From: RHKX01 sp963820055
GTDB taxonomy: Bacteria > Actinomycetota > Thermoleophilia > Solirubrobacterales > 70-9
Length of the DNA stretch: 64,000 bases
Assembly (NCBI GenBank): GCA_963820055.1
Contig: CAWFYJ010000003.1
Coordinates: forward strand, 248,001 to 312,000
Direction: 5' to 3'
Position 1 is the first letter of the stretch. The number at the start of each line of letters is the position of its first letter. The notes beneath the pieces are model-generated. The model saw only the letters and a program-made list of their open reading frames with translations. It was not told the origin of the DNA and ran no database searches. Positions 41,822 to 50,569 of this stretch are shown here, piece by piece. The translations under genes and the position numbers were made by a program.

Positions 41822-42430
41822 TCAGCGGCCCACGAGCGCGACCCAGACCTCGGTCAGGCTCTCCACCGCGACCTCGGCCGAGACCCGCGGCACCCGGCCG
41901 AAGGCATCGATGAGGTAGCTCTCGTTGAGGAGGTTGAGCGCGCGGGCGGTCTCGGCGGCGTCGGCGAACGGGCGCCCGGTCTCGGTCTCGATCGCCCTCA
42001 GTGCCGTCTCGACCAGCTCGTCGAAGCGGCGGCGCCAGGGCTCGCGCCCGTCGGCCACGAGCTGATCGGCGGCCGCGGCCTCGTTGATCGCCCGGAGCAG
42101 CGGTCCGTGGCGCTCGTAGACGGCGACGGGGAGCTCGATCGCTCGACGGATTTCGTCGGCATCATGGCCGGCCCGCGTGGAGGCGAGCGCCACCTGGGCG
42201 TCGTAGAGCTCCTCGATCGCCTCGCGTCCCGCGGTCATCAACAGGTCGCCGAGGTCGTCAAAGTGGCGGTAGAAGATCGTCCGCCCGATCCCGGCGCGGT
42301 CCATGATCTCGCCGACGCTGAGCTCGGCATAGGAGCGCTCGCGGATCAGGTCGGTGGTCGCCTCGAGGATCCGGGCACGGCTCCGTTCGCGCGTTTGCCG
42401 TGTTCTGGCTTTCGAGGTTGCCGCAGCCAT
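41822..42430 (-). CDS. TetR-family transcriptional regulator
   Basis: 202 residues. The HTH is LSVGEIMDRAGIGRTIFYRHFDDLGDLL (residues about 38-65), with the N-terminal helix RERSRARILEATTDLI. The C-terminal domain is helical and binds an unknown ligand. An 8-bp inverted repeat lies 15 bases upstream, between this gene and the divergent secreted protein, and is probably its operator. Confidence 0.93.
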   Translation of the reverse strand: MAAATSKARTRQTRERSRARILEATTDLIRERSYAELSVGEIMDRAGIGRTIFYRHFDDLGDLLMTAGREAIEELYDAQVALASTRAGHDADEIRRAIELPVAVYERHGPLLRAINEAAAADQLVADGREPWRRRFDELVETALRAIETETGRPFADAAETARALNLLNESYLIDAFGRVPRVSAEVAVESLTEVWVALVGR

Positions 42431-42445
42431 CCCTGAGTTGACATA

Positions 42446-42466
42446 GTGTCACACAGGTTGTGACAC
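42446..42466. promoter_or_regulatory. Probable TetR operator
   Basis: GTGTCACA (42446-42453) and TGTGACAC (42459-42466) are perfect inverted repeats with a 5-base spacer. A TTGACA hexamer lies at 42438-42443 on the plus strand, and TATGTC on the minus strand (42444-42439) could be a -10 for the regulator. Binding here would control both divergent genes. Confidence 0.75.
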
Positions 42467-42501
42467 ACGATCGTCCCGCGCCGGGACCGAAAGCGAGATC
42501 G

Positions 42502-43623
42502 ATGAAGACCGGAAACGAAGCCGGAAGCACGAGCACCTACGGCATGCGCATCGCCCGGCTGGGAGCGCTCGCCGCCGTCGCCGCGCTCTCGCTGCTCGGA
42601 GTCGCAACGGCGTCCGCCGATGTCAGGTCGGGCAACGATCTTCACAACGCCCGCTACTGCGAGATCCTCGAGCTCAAGGGCGGCCCCCCCGACGGGCGGG
42701 TCGTCGTCTGGAACACGATCGGCCTCAACGACTGCCCGGCCGCCAAGTGGGACGCGCTCGACGCGTCACAGATCGCCGCCGAGAACGGCGACACCCTCGT
42801 GATCAAGAATGGCCCCCGGCACTTCCTGATGGACGCCGCAAGGGCCCGAACCGGCAAGGTCCGCTCCTTTCACGGCCTGCGGATGCGTCGCGTCGCGACG
42901 ATCCCGATCAAGTCCTCCTCCGATCTCGTCCGCGCCGCCTACACAGAGCGGACGGTCGACCGGACCAATACCTGGCACTGGCGGAAGGGACGACGCGTCT
43001 ACGAGCTGCTCGCTCCCGACGGCTCCAACTACCTGATGCAGAGCTACTCCCAGATCGTCGACCCGTCCCAGCGGATCGGCGACCTGAAGAGCCTCGGCAA
43101 GCGTCTCGACCTCCCGGCCGGATGGAGCTATCGCTCCCGGGTCCTCAAGCACGCCCTGACGCTGAACGCGGAGGGCGAGGCGACGATCGTCCAAGACAAT
43201 CTCCAGAACACCTATCAGCGCCTCCCCGCCCGGCCCGGCCCGAAGCCCGAGACCCATCGCGTCGATCTCCTCGGCGCGACGAAGAACGTCGGCGGCCCGT
43301 CCCCCGGCGTCCTCGAGGACAAGGGCACGGTCACCGGCAAGCCGTTCGGGCCCGGCGACATCGACATCCTCGTCACCTTCGGCGACCCCGGATCCGTGAC
43401 CGGAACCTTCCAGATCGACGCGAAGAAGGGGTCGATCTTCGGCACGGTCGCGATGACCTACGTGATCAGCGGCAACGAGATCGACTTCACCGGAACCGGG
43501 ACTTTCACCGGCGGCACCGGCAAGTACCGCGGGATCAAGGGCGTGAACCTGAAGGCGACCGACCACAACACCCTCGACGGCCAGAACGGCGTCGTGACGA
43601 TGAAGGGCAAGGCGAAGTACTGA
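42502..43623 (+). CDS. Secreted protein with a C-terminal allene-oxide-cyclase-like barrel
   Basis: 373 residues. A signal peptide runs to about residue 38 (ATASA). The middle part has RYCEILELKGGPPDG and LVIKNGPRHFLMDAA and is not familiar. The last 120 residues, with GTFQIDAKKGSIFG and TGTGTFTGGTGKYRGIKG, resemble the beta-barrel of dirigent/allene oxide cyclase-like proteins. The function is unknown. It is probably controlled by the divergent TetR. An ATG at 42544 just before the hydrophobic core is an alternative start. Confidence 0.7.
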   Translation: MKTGNEAGSTSTYGMRIARLGALAAVAALSLLGVATASADVRSGNDLHNARYCEILELKGGPPDGRVVVWNTIGLNDCPAAKWDALDASQIAAENGDTLVIKNGPRHFLMDAARARTGKVRSFHGLRMRRVATIPIKSSSDLVRAAYTERTVDRTNTWHWRKGRRVYELLAPDGSNYLMQSYSQIVDPSQRIGDLKSLGKRLDLPAGWSYRSRVLKHALTLNAEGEATIVQDNLQNTYQRLPARPGPKPETHRVDLLGATKNVGGPSPGVLEDKGTVTGKPFGPGDIDILVTFGDPGSVTGTFQIDAKKGSIFGTVAMTYVISGNEIDFTGTGTFTGGTGKYRGIKGVNLKATDHNTLDGQNGVVTMKGKAKY

Positions 43624-43641
43624 CGGGCCGGGCGGCGCCCG

Positions 43642-44772
43642 TCAGCGCCGCTCGTGCGGATAGTCGGCGTCGCGCCCCTGGAACGCGAGGATCTTCGGGT
43701 TCTCGACGACGCCGTCGCGGATCTCAACCGCCCGGCTCAGCGCCTCCTCCCCGCTCCAGCCCTCGGGGCCGGCGAGCAGCGGCCGCAGGTAGGGCATCAG
43801 CGCCCTGCTGATCTCCCAGGTCGCCGAGTTCCACAGCAGTGACGGGCTGTGGTCCACGGCGTAGCAGCTGCGTCCGCCGCCGAGATCGAACATCGGATCC
43901 TCGAACGTCGTCGGGTGCGCCCACTCGAAGCCCATCCCGGCGTCGGCGGAGACGTCCACGAACAGGGTCCCCGGCCGGAACAGGTCCAGCTCGTCGTTCT
44001 TGGCGAAGAGGAGCGGGTCCTCGGGATCCTGGAAGACGCAGTTGACGACCACGTCGTGCTCGGCGAGGAACAGCCCCATCGAATCGTTGCGGGTGTCGAG
44101 GGCGAGATCGAGGTCGTCTCCCTTCCCGTAGGTGTAGAGGCGAACCGAGTGGATCGGCGCGGCGACTGCGGCTGCCTCGCGATGGGTCAGCACCGAGACG
44201 TCGTGCACCCCGAGTGCGCGCAGGGCGAGGACGGCGCCGCGCCCGGTCGCACCGAAGCCGATGACCGCCGCGCGAAGCCGGCGACCGTACTCGCCCGTCA
44301 GTCCCTTCAGCTGCATCGCGTGCAGCACCGATGCGTAGCCGGCGAGCTCGTTGTTCTGATGGAAGATGTGGAGGCGGAAGGACCCGTCGGAGCCCCAGTG
44401 GTTCATGCCCTCCCAGGCGATCAACGTGAGTCGGCGATCGATCGCGACCTGCGTCAGCTCCGGATCCTGGACGCAGTGGACCCATCCGCAGAGGACCTGA
44501 CCGGGCCGCATCTGCTCGAGGTCGGCGACCGTCGGCTTCGGGAGCAGGAGGATGTCGCAGTCGCGGACGAGGGCCTCGCGCGAGCGCAGTCCCACCGAGA
44601 ACCGTTTCAGCTCCTCGTCGCCGACCCCGAAGCCGGCGCCGTAACCCGCCTCGAGGAAGATCCGGCTGCGCAGGGCCGCGGCGATCTCGCCGACGTGCGA
44701 CGGGTGGATCGGCAGGCGCCGCTCGTTCTCCTTGTGGGAGCTCCCGATGACGCCGAGGGTCAGCCCGCTCAC
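43642..44772 (-). CDS. Alanine dehydrogenase/PNT-family enzyme, N5-(carboxyethyl)ornithine synthase-like
   Basis: 376 residues. The opening LGVIGSSHKENERRLPIHPSHVG matches the N-terminal domain of the alanine dehydrogenase/saccharopine dehydrogenase group. The NAD(P) loop is AAVIGFGATGRGAVLALRALG near residue 170. The size and opening are closest in memory to N5-(1-carboxyethyl)ornithine synthase, which reductively condenses ornithine with pyruvate. Substrate specificity is not proven. No neighbour gives metabolic context. Confidence 0.75.
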   Translation of the reverse strand: MSGLTLGVIGSSHKENERRLPIHPSHVGEIAAALRSRIFLEAGYGAGFGVGDEELKRFSVGLRSREALVRDCDILLLPKPTVADLEQMRPGQVLCGWVHCVQDPELTQVAIDRRLTLIAWEGMNHWGSDGSFRLHIFHQNNELAGYASVLHAMQLKGLTGEYGRRLRAAVIGFGATGRGAVLALRALGVHDVSVLTHREAAAVAAPIHSVRLYTYGKGDDLDLALDTRNDSMGLFLAEHDVVVNCVFQDPEDPLLFAKNDELDLFRPGTLFVDVSADAGMGFEWAHPTTFEDPMFDLGGGRSCYAVDHSPSLLWNSATWEISRALMPYLRPLLAGPEGWSGEEALSRAVEIRDGVVENPKILAFQGRDADYPHERR

Positions 44773-44807
44773 GGGACCCCGGCGTGATCGGAAGTGCTCA
44801 CGGACCG

Positions 44808-45011
44808 TTACTCGGCGAGCCGGAACGTCCGGTTGCCGTCCTTGTCGTCGATCTTCTTCAGCTTTCCGGCTTCCTTCGCGGCCTTCCAGCCGGGACGCAT
44901 GTCGGCGATGTCGAGCCCGAGCTTCTTCGCGACGTCCTCGCGGGTGAACCCATCGTCTCCGAGGGATCGGGCTGCATCCAGGACCTGGTCTTGCGTTGCT
45001 TCTGTTGCCAT
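44808..45011 (-). CDS. Small winged-helix-like hypothetical protein
   Basis: 67 residues starting MATEATQDQVLDAARSLG. The pattern GFTREDVAKKLGLDIADMRPGWKAA looks like a small helix-turn-helix, and the C-terminal KKIDDKDGNRTFRLAE like its beta wing. It may bind DNA. It has no obvious operon partner. Confidence 0.6.
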   Translation of the reverse strand: MATEATQDQVLDAARSLGDDGFTREDVAKKLGLDIADMRPGWKAAKEAGKLKKIDDKDGNRTFRLAE

Positions 45012-45116
45012 CCGCTCAATCGTACGCCCAGGGGTCCGGCCCACCGTAAACGGGACCGGGATGCCGGATGCAACACGGGGCTTACGGCCGGAGCCGGAAT
45101 TGCCGATAGGGAGGCC

Positions 45117-46847
45117 GTGGAGCTTTCCTCAGCCCAGAATCCCGCTCTGCCGGGCACCACGACCCGTGTCCTGCCGCCGCGCCGGCGGCTCGGCGACGTC
45201 ATCGTCGACCTCGGCTTCGCCGACCGCGGGATCGTCGAGGCGACGGTCGCGCTCGCGCGTGAGGACGGCCGGCCGATCGGTCAGGCGCTCGTCGAGAGCG
45301 GCGTCGTCGACTCCAAGCAGCTCGCACAGGCCCTCGCCGAGCGCAACGCCCTCGAGTACGTCGACCTCGACACGTTCCGCGTCGATCACGGCGCCGCCAA
45401 CCTGATCAGCAGCGACGAGGCGCGTCGCTACCGGGCGATCCCGATCGCCTTCGTCGACGACGAGACGCTGCTCGTCGCCACCGCCGACCCGGCGAACCTG
45501 CTCGGCCTCGACAACGTCGCGCTCTCCACGGAGCGCAAGGTCAAGCCGGTGGTCGCCTCCCCCGAGGACGTCGAGGCGCTGATCAGCCAGCTGTCGCGGC
45601 TTATCGAGTCGGTCGACGAGTACGGCGCCGGTGAGGAGGAGGAAGAAGAGGAGGAGGAGCAGGAGCTGGTCCTCCGCGAGTCCGCGGACGAGGCTCCGGT
45701 CGTCAAGATCGCCCACACTGTGATCGCCGACGCGGTTCGCCGTGGCGCCTCCGACATCCACCTCGACCCGGGCGACGGCGACCTTCGCGTTCGCTATCGC
45801 GTCGACGGGGTCGTGATCGACTCCGCCACAGTCCCGAAGCGCTTCGCAACCGGGCTGATCTCGCGCCTGAAGATCATGGCCGACCTCGACATCGCCGAGC
45901 GGCGCAAGCCGCAGGACGGCCGGATCGGGCTCACCGTCGACGGTCGCTACATCGACATCCGGGTCGCGACCCTACCCGTGATGCGCGGCGAGTCCGCGGT
46001 CATGCGGATCCTCGACAAGAGCCATCTCGTCATGGAGCTCGACCGCCTCGGCATGCGCGCCGAGGACCGGGCGACCCTCGAGCGGGCCGTCACCCGCAGC
46101 CACGGCGCCGTCCTCGTCACCGGGCCGACCGGCTCCGGCAAGACGACGACCCTCTACGCGACCCTGGCGGCGATCAACACCCCGGACAAGACCCTGATCG
46201 CGATCGAGGATCCGGCCGAGTACGAGCTCGACGGCATCAAGCAGATCCAGGTCAACGCCAAGGTCGGTCTCACCTTCGCCTCCGGGCTGCGCTCGATGAT
46301 CCGCTCCGATCCCGACGTCCTGATGGTCGGCGAGATCCGCGACCGCGAAACGGCGCAGATCGCGATCGAGTCGGCCTTGACCGGCCACCTCGTCCTCTCG
46401 ACCCTGCACACCGGCGATGCGCCGATGGCTCCCGCCCGCCTCGTCGAGATGGGCATCGAGCCGTTCCTCGTCGCCTCTTCGATCGAGTGCGTGGTCGGCC
46501 AGCGCCTGACCCGCCGGCTCTGCGATGACTGCAAGAGGTGCGTGCGGGTCACCGCCGACGAGCTCACCCGCAGCGGCTTCAAGGTCACCTGGGCGGCGAT
46601 CGACGCCTACGAGCCGGTCGGTTGCGTCCGCTGCAATGGCACCGGCTACCGCGGCCGGGTCGGCATCTACGAGCTCCTCAAGATCTCGCCGCAGATCCGC
46701 ACCCTGATCCTCGCCCGGGCGTCGAGCACCGAGATCGGCGCCGCAGCCGAGGCCGAGGGAATGCGACGGATGCGCGACGACGGCCTCGAGAAGGTCCTGG
46801 CGGGGCTCACCTCGATCGCCGAGGTCCTCCGCGTCCTCGGCAGCTGA
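45117..46847 (+). CDS. GspE/PilB-type secretion or pilus ATPase
   Basis: 576 residues. An N-terminal MshEN-like domain (about 22-165, RRRLGDVIVDLG) is followed by a tract of nine glutamates (173-181). The ATPase domain has SDIHLDPGDGDLRVRYRVDG, Walker A GPTGSGKT (336-343), Walker B VLMVGEIRDRE and a C-terminal zinc tetracysteine (CDDCKRC with CVRCNGTGYRG). Such ATPases drive type IV pilus or type II secretion assembly, but no other component is present in the window. GTG at 45117 follows GGGAGG by two bases. Confidence 0.93.
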   Translation: MELSSAQNPALPGTTTRVLPPRRRLGDVIVDLGFADRGIVEATVALAREDGRPIGQALVESGVVDSKQLAQALAERNALEYVDLDTFRVDHGAANLISSDEARRYRAIPIAFVDDETLLVATADPANLLGLDNVALSTERKVKPVVASPEDVEALISQLSRLIESVDEYGAGEEEEEEEEEQELVLRESADEAPVVKIAHTVIADAVRRGASDIHLDPGDGDLRVRYRVDGVVIDSATVPKRFATGLISRLKIMADLDIAERRKPQDGRIGLTVDGRYIDIRVATLPVMRGESAVMRILDKSHLVMELDRLGMRAEDRATLERAVTRSHGAVLVTGPTGSGKTTTLYATLAAINTPDKTLIAIEDPAEYELDGIKQIQVNAKVGLTFASGLRSMIRSDPDVLMVGEIRDRETAQIAIESALTGHLVLSTLHTGDAPMAPARLVEMGIEPFLVASSIECVVGQRLTRRLCDDCKRCVRVTADELTRSGFKVTWAAIDAYEPVGCVRCNGTGYRGRVGIYELLKISPQIRTLILARASSTEIGAAAEAEGMRRMRDDGLEKVLAGLTSIAEVLRVLGS

Positions 46848-46868
46848 GCCGCCCGGCCGCGCCGAGCG

Positions 46869-49580
46869 TCAGGAGTCGTCGACCTTCCAGGTGCTCGGCC
46901 ATGGACGCGGCGGCGGCGCATCCTCGATCCTGATCCGGGCGTCGATGACCGGAGCTCCCTCCGGCCCCGCCATGACCGGGTTGAGATCGAGCTCGACGAT
47001 CTCGTGGTGGGCGTCGACCATTGCGCTCAGCCTCAGGACGACTTCGCAGAGCGCGTCGAGGTCGGCCTCGGGTGCCCCGCGGAAGCCGGTCAGCAGCGGG
47101 TAGATCCGCAGCGAGGCGATCATCTCCCGGGCCTCGCGCTCGGTCAACGGGCAGATCCGGACGGCGACGTCCTTGAGCAGCTCCGCCCTCGTCCCGCCGG
47201 CACCGCAGGCGAGCACCGGCCCGAAGACGGGATCGCTGACGACGCCGATCAGCAGCTCGGTCGCGTCGGCGACCATGCTCTGGACGATGAAGTTGCGCCG
47301 CTCGACGCCGGCGTCGGCGAGGGCCTCGTCCATCTCCACCGCGGCCCACGAGACCTCGGCCGCCCCCTCGAGACCGACGCGGACGGCGGCTAGGTCCGTC
47401 TTGTGGAGGATCGCCGGGCCGGCGGCCTTGAGCGCCACGCGACCGCCGAGCTCGGCGGCGGCGTGCCCGGCGCCGACGGGGTCTGCGGCGGAGCGCCAGG
47501 GAGGCGTCGGCACCGAGTAGCAGTCGAGCAGCTCGGTGACCTCGGCCATGTCGAGCCAGCCGCCGCCGCGCGCGAGCGCCCCGGCGATGACCGCAGCCGC
47601 GCGATCGTCGTCGGCGTCGGGGAAGGTCGCCGGATCCTCGTGCGGCCGGTCGCGCCACTCGACGTGACGCATCACCCTGCCCAGCGACCGCGCCGCGTCC
47701 TCCGGGTAGAGGTGGGTCGGCACGCTGCTCGAGCCGGTCATCGAGGCGTGGTCGCCGGCGGTCATGAAGACGGCCTGTACGGGGATCTTGCGACTCAGCT
47801 CCGCGCATGCCTCCTGCACCGCGGCCGCGACGTCCTCGGCCCTCGTCAGCAGCGGCCTGATGAAGATGACGATCAGCGCGTCGACGCCCTCCCAGTCGGC
47901 CAGCCTCGTGATCGTCCGGCGAAATTGATCGGCGGACGCGGTGGCGATCATGTCCACGGGGTTGACGAGCGACGCCTCGGCGGCGAGACCCTCCGCCAGC
48001 GTGGCCTGAACCTCATCCGGCAGGTTCGGGACCTCGAGACCGACGGCCTCGCACGCATCGGCGCACATGATTCCCGGGCCGCCCGCGTTGGTGATGATCC
48101 CGACCCGGCGGCCGGCCGGAAGCGGCTGGTTGGCCAGCAGCGACGCGACGTCCAGCAGCTCCGAGAGGGTGTCCGTTCGGATCACCCCGACCTGGTCGAA
48201 GAGGGCGTCGACCGTGACGTCGGAGGCCGCGATCAGCGCGCCCGTGTGGGATTCGCTCGCTCGCGCTCCGGCGGCCGACCGGCCGCTCTTGACGACCACG
48301 ATCGGCTTCCGGCGCCCCATCCGCCGCGCCACCGTCGAGAAGCGCCGCGGATTCGAGAACGACTCGATGTAGAGGAGCGCGACGTCGGTGCTCTCGTCGT
48401 CGTCCCAGTACTCGATGAGGTCGTTGGCGGTGACGTCGGCGCGGTTTCCGATCGACGCGAACGACGAGACGCCGAGACCGCGGTCCTCGGCGAGATCGAT
48501 GAGCGCCAGCCCGAGAGCCCCGCTCTGAGTCACGAACCCGACGTTGCCGGGCGGCGGCATCGAGGGTGCGAACGTCGCGTTGAGGCTGTGGTCGGGCGCG
48601 GTGTTGAGGATGCCCAGGCAGTTCGGGCCGATCAGCCGGATGCCGGACCGCCGGCAGATCTCGACGAGCTCGCGCTGGCGCTCGAGCCCCTCCTCCCCCA
48701 CTTCCGAGAAACCCGCGGAGATGACGACGACGGCCGGGACGCCCTTGGCCGCGCACTCACGGGCGACGGCCGCAACGTGCTCGGCCGCGACCGCGATCAC
48801 CGCGAGATCGAGCTCGCCGGGGACGTCGGCGACGCTCGGATAGGCGCGGACCGACTGGACGACCTCGGCGGTCGGATTGACCGGATAGACGACGCCCCCG
48901 AATCCGGCGTCGAGCATGTTGTGGAAGATCTCGCCGCCCACGGTGCCGCGGTTCCGGGATGCGCCGACGACCGCGATCGACCGCGGCTCGAAGAAGCGCT
49001 TCACGGCCGCTGCGGCGGCGATCCGGTCGCGCTGTTCGAATCGCGCGAAGGCGTCGGGGGAGAACGTGGTCGGGAACTCGAAGTGGATGGCCCCCGGGAC
49101 CGACGAGGCCTCGACGGGGAATCCGCTCTCACGGAAGACGGTCGCCATCCTGCGGTTGTCCGGGTTGACCTCCGCCTCGAAGAGGCCGATCCCCTCGTCG
49201 GAGGCCACCTCGGCGAGGTGTGCGAGGAGGATCGTCCCGAGGCCGTGGCCGACGAGGTCGTCCGCGACCGTGAAGGCGACCTCCGCCCGGCCCGGCCCGG
49301 AGGTGACGAACATTCCCTGTCCGACGAGCCGGTCGTCGCCGCCGCGGGTGGCGACGAGGCCGTAGCGGGCCTCATAGTCGACGTCGATCGCGAGCTTCGC
49401 GGCGCTCTCGTGACTGGCGCCCGCGGAGAAGAAGCGGAACATCAGCGCCTCGGTGCTGAGGCCGCCGAAGAACTCGATCAGGTGGGGCTCGTCGCTCGCC
49501 CGCACGGGCCGGACGTGAACCGTCGAGCCGTCCCGGAGGGCCACGTCAGCTTCCCTGTGAGCTGGATAGGGGATGGCCAC
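46869..49580 (-). CDS. GNAT acetyltransferase fused to NDP-forming acyl-CoA synthetase (Pat-like)
   Basis: 903 residues. An N-terminal GNAT domain (about 10-165, with DDLVGHGLGTILLAHLAE) is followed by a CoA-binding domain (SIAVVGASRNRGTVGGEIFHN). A succinyl-CoA-ligase-like region with SESHTGALIAASDV comes next, then a C-terminal ATP-grasp region. The organisation recalls protein lysine acetyltransferases that control acetyl-CoA synthetase, but with GNAT at the N-terminus. The SHTGA His, the phospho-His of active synthetases, is kept, so catalytic ligase activity is possible. The GTG start follows TAGGGT by six bases. Confidence 0.88.
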   Translation of the reverse strand: MAIPYPAHREADVALRDGSTVHVRPVRASDEPHLIEFFGGLSTEALMFRFFSAGASHESAAKLAIDVDYEARYGLVATRGGDDRLVGQGMFVTSGPGRAEVAFTVADDLVGHGLGTILLAHLAEVASDEGIGLFEAEVNPDNRRMATVFRESGFPVEASSVPGAIHFEFPTTFSPDAFARFEQRDRIAAAAAVKRFFEPRSIAVVGASRNRGTVGGEIFHNMLDAGFGGVVYPVNPTAEVVQSVRAYPSVADVPGELDLAVIAVAAEHVAAVARECAAKGVPAVVVISAGFSEVGEEGLERQRELVEICRRSGIRLIGPNCLGILNTAPDHSLNATFAPSMPPPGNVGFVTQSGALGLALIDLAEDRGLGVSSFASIGNRADVTANDLIEYWDDDESTDVALLYIESFSNPRRFSTVARRMGRRKPIVVVKSGRSAAGARASESHTGALIAASDVTVDALFDQVGVIRTDTLSELLDVASLLANQPLPAGRRVGIITNAGGPGIMCADACEAVGLEVPNLPDEVQATLAEGLAAEASLVNPVDMIATASADQFRRTITRLADWEGVDALIVIFIRPLLTRAEDVAAAVQEACAELSRKIPVQAVFMTAGDHASMTGSSSVPTHLYPEDAARSLGRVMRHVEWRDRPHEDPATFPDADDDRAAAVIAGALARGGGWLDMAEVTELLDCYSVPTPPWRSAADPVGAGHAAAELGGRVALKAAGPAILHKTDLAAVRVGLEGAAEVSWAAVEMDEALADAGVERRNFIVQSMVADATELLIGVVSDPVFGPVLACGAGGTRAELLKDVAVRICPLTEREAREMIASLRIYPLLTGFRGAPEADLDALCEVVLRLSAMVDAHHEIVELDLNPVMAGPEGAPVIDARIRIEDAPPPRPWPSTWKVDDS

Positions 49581-49634
49581 GCGGTCACCCTAGCCCGCGT
49601 TCTCGGGCCCCGGGAACCGGGGCGACTACGGGGC

Positions 49635-50192
49635 TCAGACCTGTCCGGGACCGAGCCCGACCCGGGCGAGCGGCTCGACAAGCTCGTGTTCCTCGTAGGA
49701 GAGATGGGAGAGCAGCGCGTCCGTCAGCGCATCGATCGCGGCCTGGAGCCGGCCGAAATCCCCAGGGTTGTTGATGTGGTGAACGAGCGCCCCGTCGACC
49801 TCCTCGATCGCGTCGTGGATGGCCAGATGCTCGACCGTGAGCTGATCGATGACCGGGCCGAGGGCCGGCTCGGAGCTCTTCAGGTGCGGGAAGACCGATA
49901 CGTCCTCGAGGTGATGATGGTGGGCGACGACCCGGCAGTAGCGGGCGCAGAAGGCGCCGAGCGTCCAGTCGTTCTGGCGCATCGCCATTTCGTTGAGGCG
50001 TCCGCGGGCATCGCCTGCCGTCACCTCGCCGTCGCGAACCTGGGCGACGACCGAGCGGAGCTCGGCGAGCTCGGCGCGGAGGCCGTCGTGGATGTCGATC
50101 AGGTGCTTACCGGCCATCCGGCCGAGCTCCGAGTACTCGACGTCCGGGTCGGCCTCGGGCCGGTGGGGCCGCGCCGACTCGTCCCAGGGCAT
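49635..50192 (-). CDS. Hemerythrin-domain protein
   Basis: 185 residues. The four-helix HHE pattern appears as HLIDIHDGLRAELAELR, VVAHHHHLEDVSVFPHL, VEHLAIHDAIEEV and LLSHLSYEEHELVEPL, supplying His and Glu ligands for a di-iron site. It may bind oxygen or respond to NO or oxidative stress. ATG at 50192 is the first standard start, but coding-like sequence extends 28 codons further upstream to a stop at 50279. Confidence 0.88.
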   Translation of the reverse strand: MPWDESARPHRPEADPDVEYSELGRMAGKHLIDIHDGLRAELAELRSVVAQVRDGEVTAGDARGRLNEMAMRQNDWTLGAFCARYCRVVAHHHHLEDVSVFPHLKSSEPALGPVIDQLTVEHLAIHDAIEEVDGALVHHINNPGDFGRLQAAIDALTDALLSHLSYEEHELVEPLARVGLGPGQV

Positions 50193-50376
50193 CGAGTCGC
50201 CGAGGCGCTCGCCGTTGTCCGGCGTCGGGCTGATCCCGAGCCGCTCGTATTCGCTCTCGGTGCCGATGCCGAGACTCTATGGACAGAACGGGTGCGGTCG
50301 GAGTAGTGTCATCCGATACATGTGACGTCCGCCCGGGTCGGACGGGGGACGCGCCGATCACAGGGAGGAACGGGAG

Positions 50377-50556
50377 ATGAAGGACGGCCATCGACGTGAG
50401 TCCGGGTCGGAGCGATCGGCTTCAGGCGGCCGGATCCGCCGATTCCCGGATCCCGCAACGCCGGGTTCGGGCGACGTCTTCGTGACTCCCGACCGGCGGC
50501 AGGAGCGGGGCGTCTATCCGCTCGCCGGAGCCGTCGCCACGTACGGCCACCGCTGA
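50377..50556 (+). CDS. Possible 59-residue small protein
   Basis: ATG at 50377 follows GGGAGG (50363-50368) and GGGAG. The frame encodes MKDGHRRESG, then FPDPATPGSGDVFVTPDRRQ (basic and Pro-rich), and stops at 50556. No domain is recognised. It occupies most of the otherwise gene-free 50193-50569 stretch. Support is the ribosome-binding site and position only. Confidence 0.35.
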   Translation: MKDGHRRESGSERSASGGRIRRFPDPATPGSGDVFVTPDRRQERGVYPLAGAVATYGHR

Positions 50557-50569
50557 GCGCGGGCCGCGC

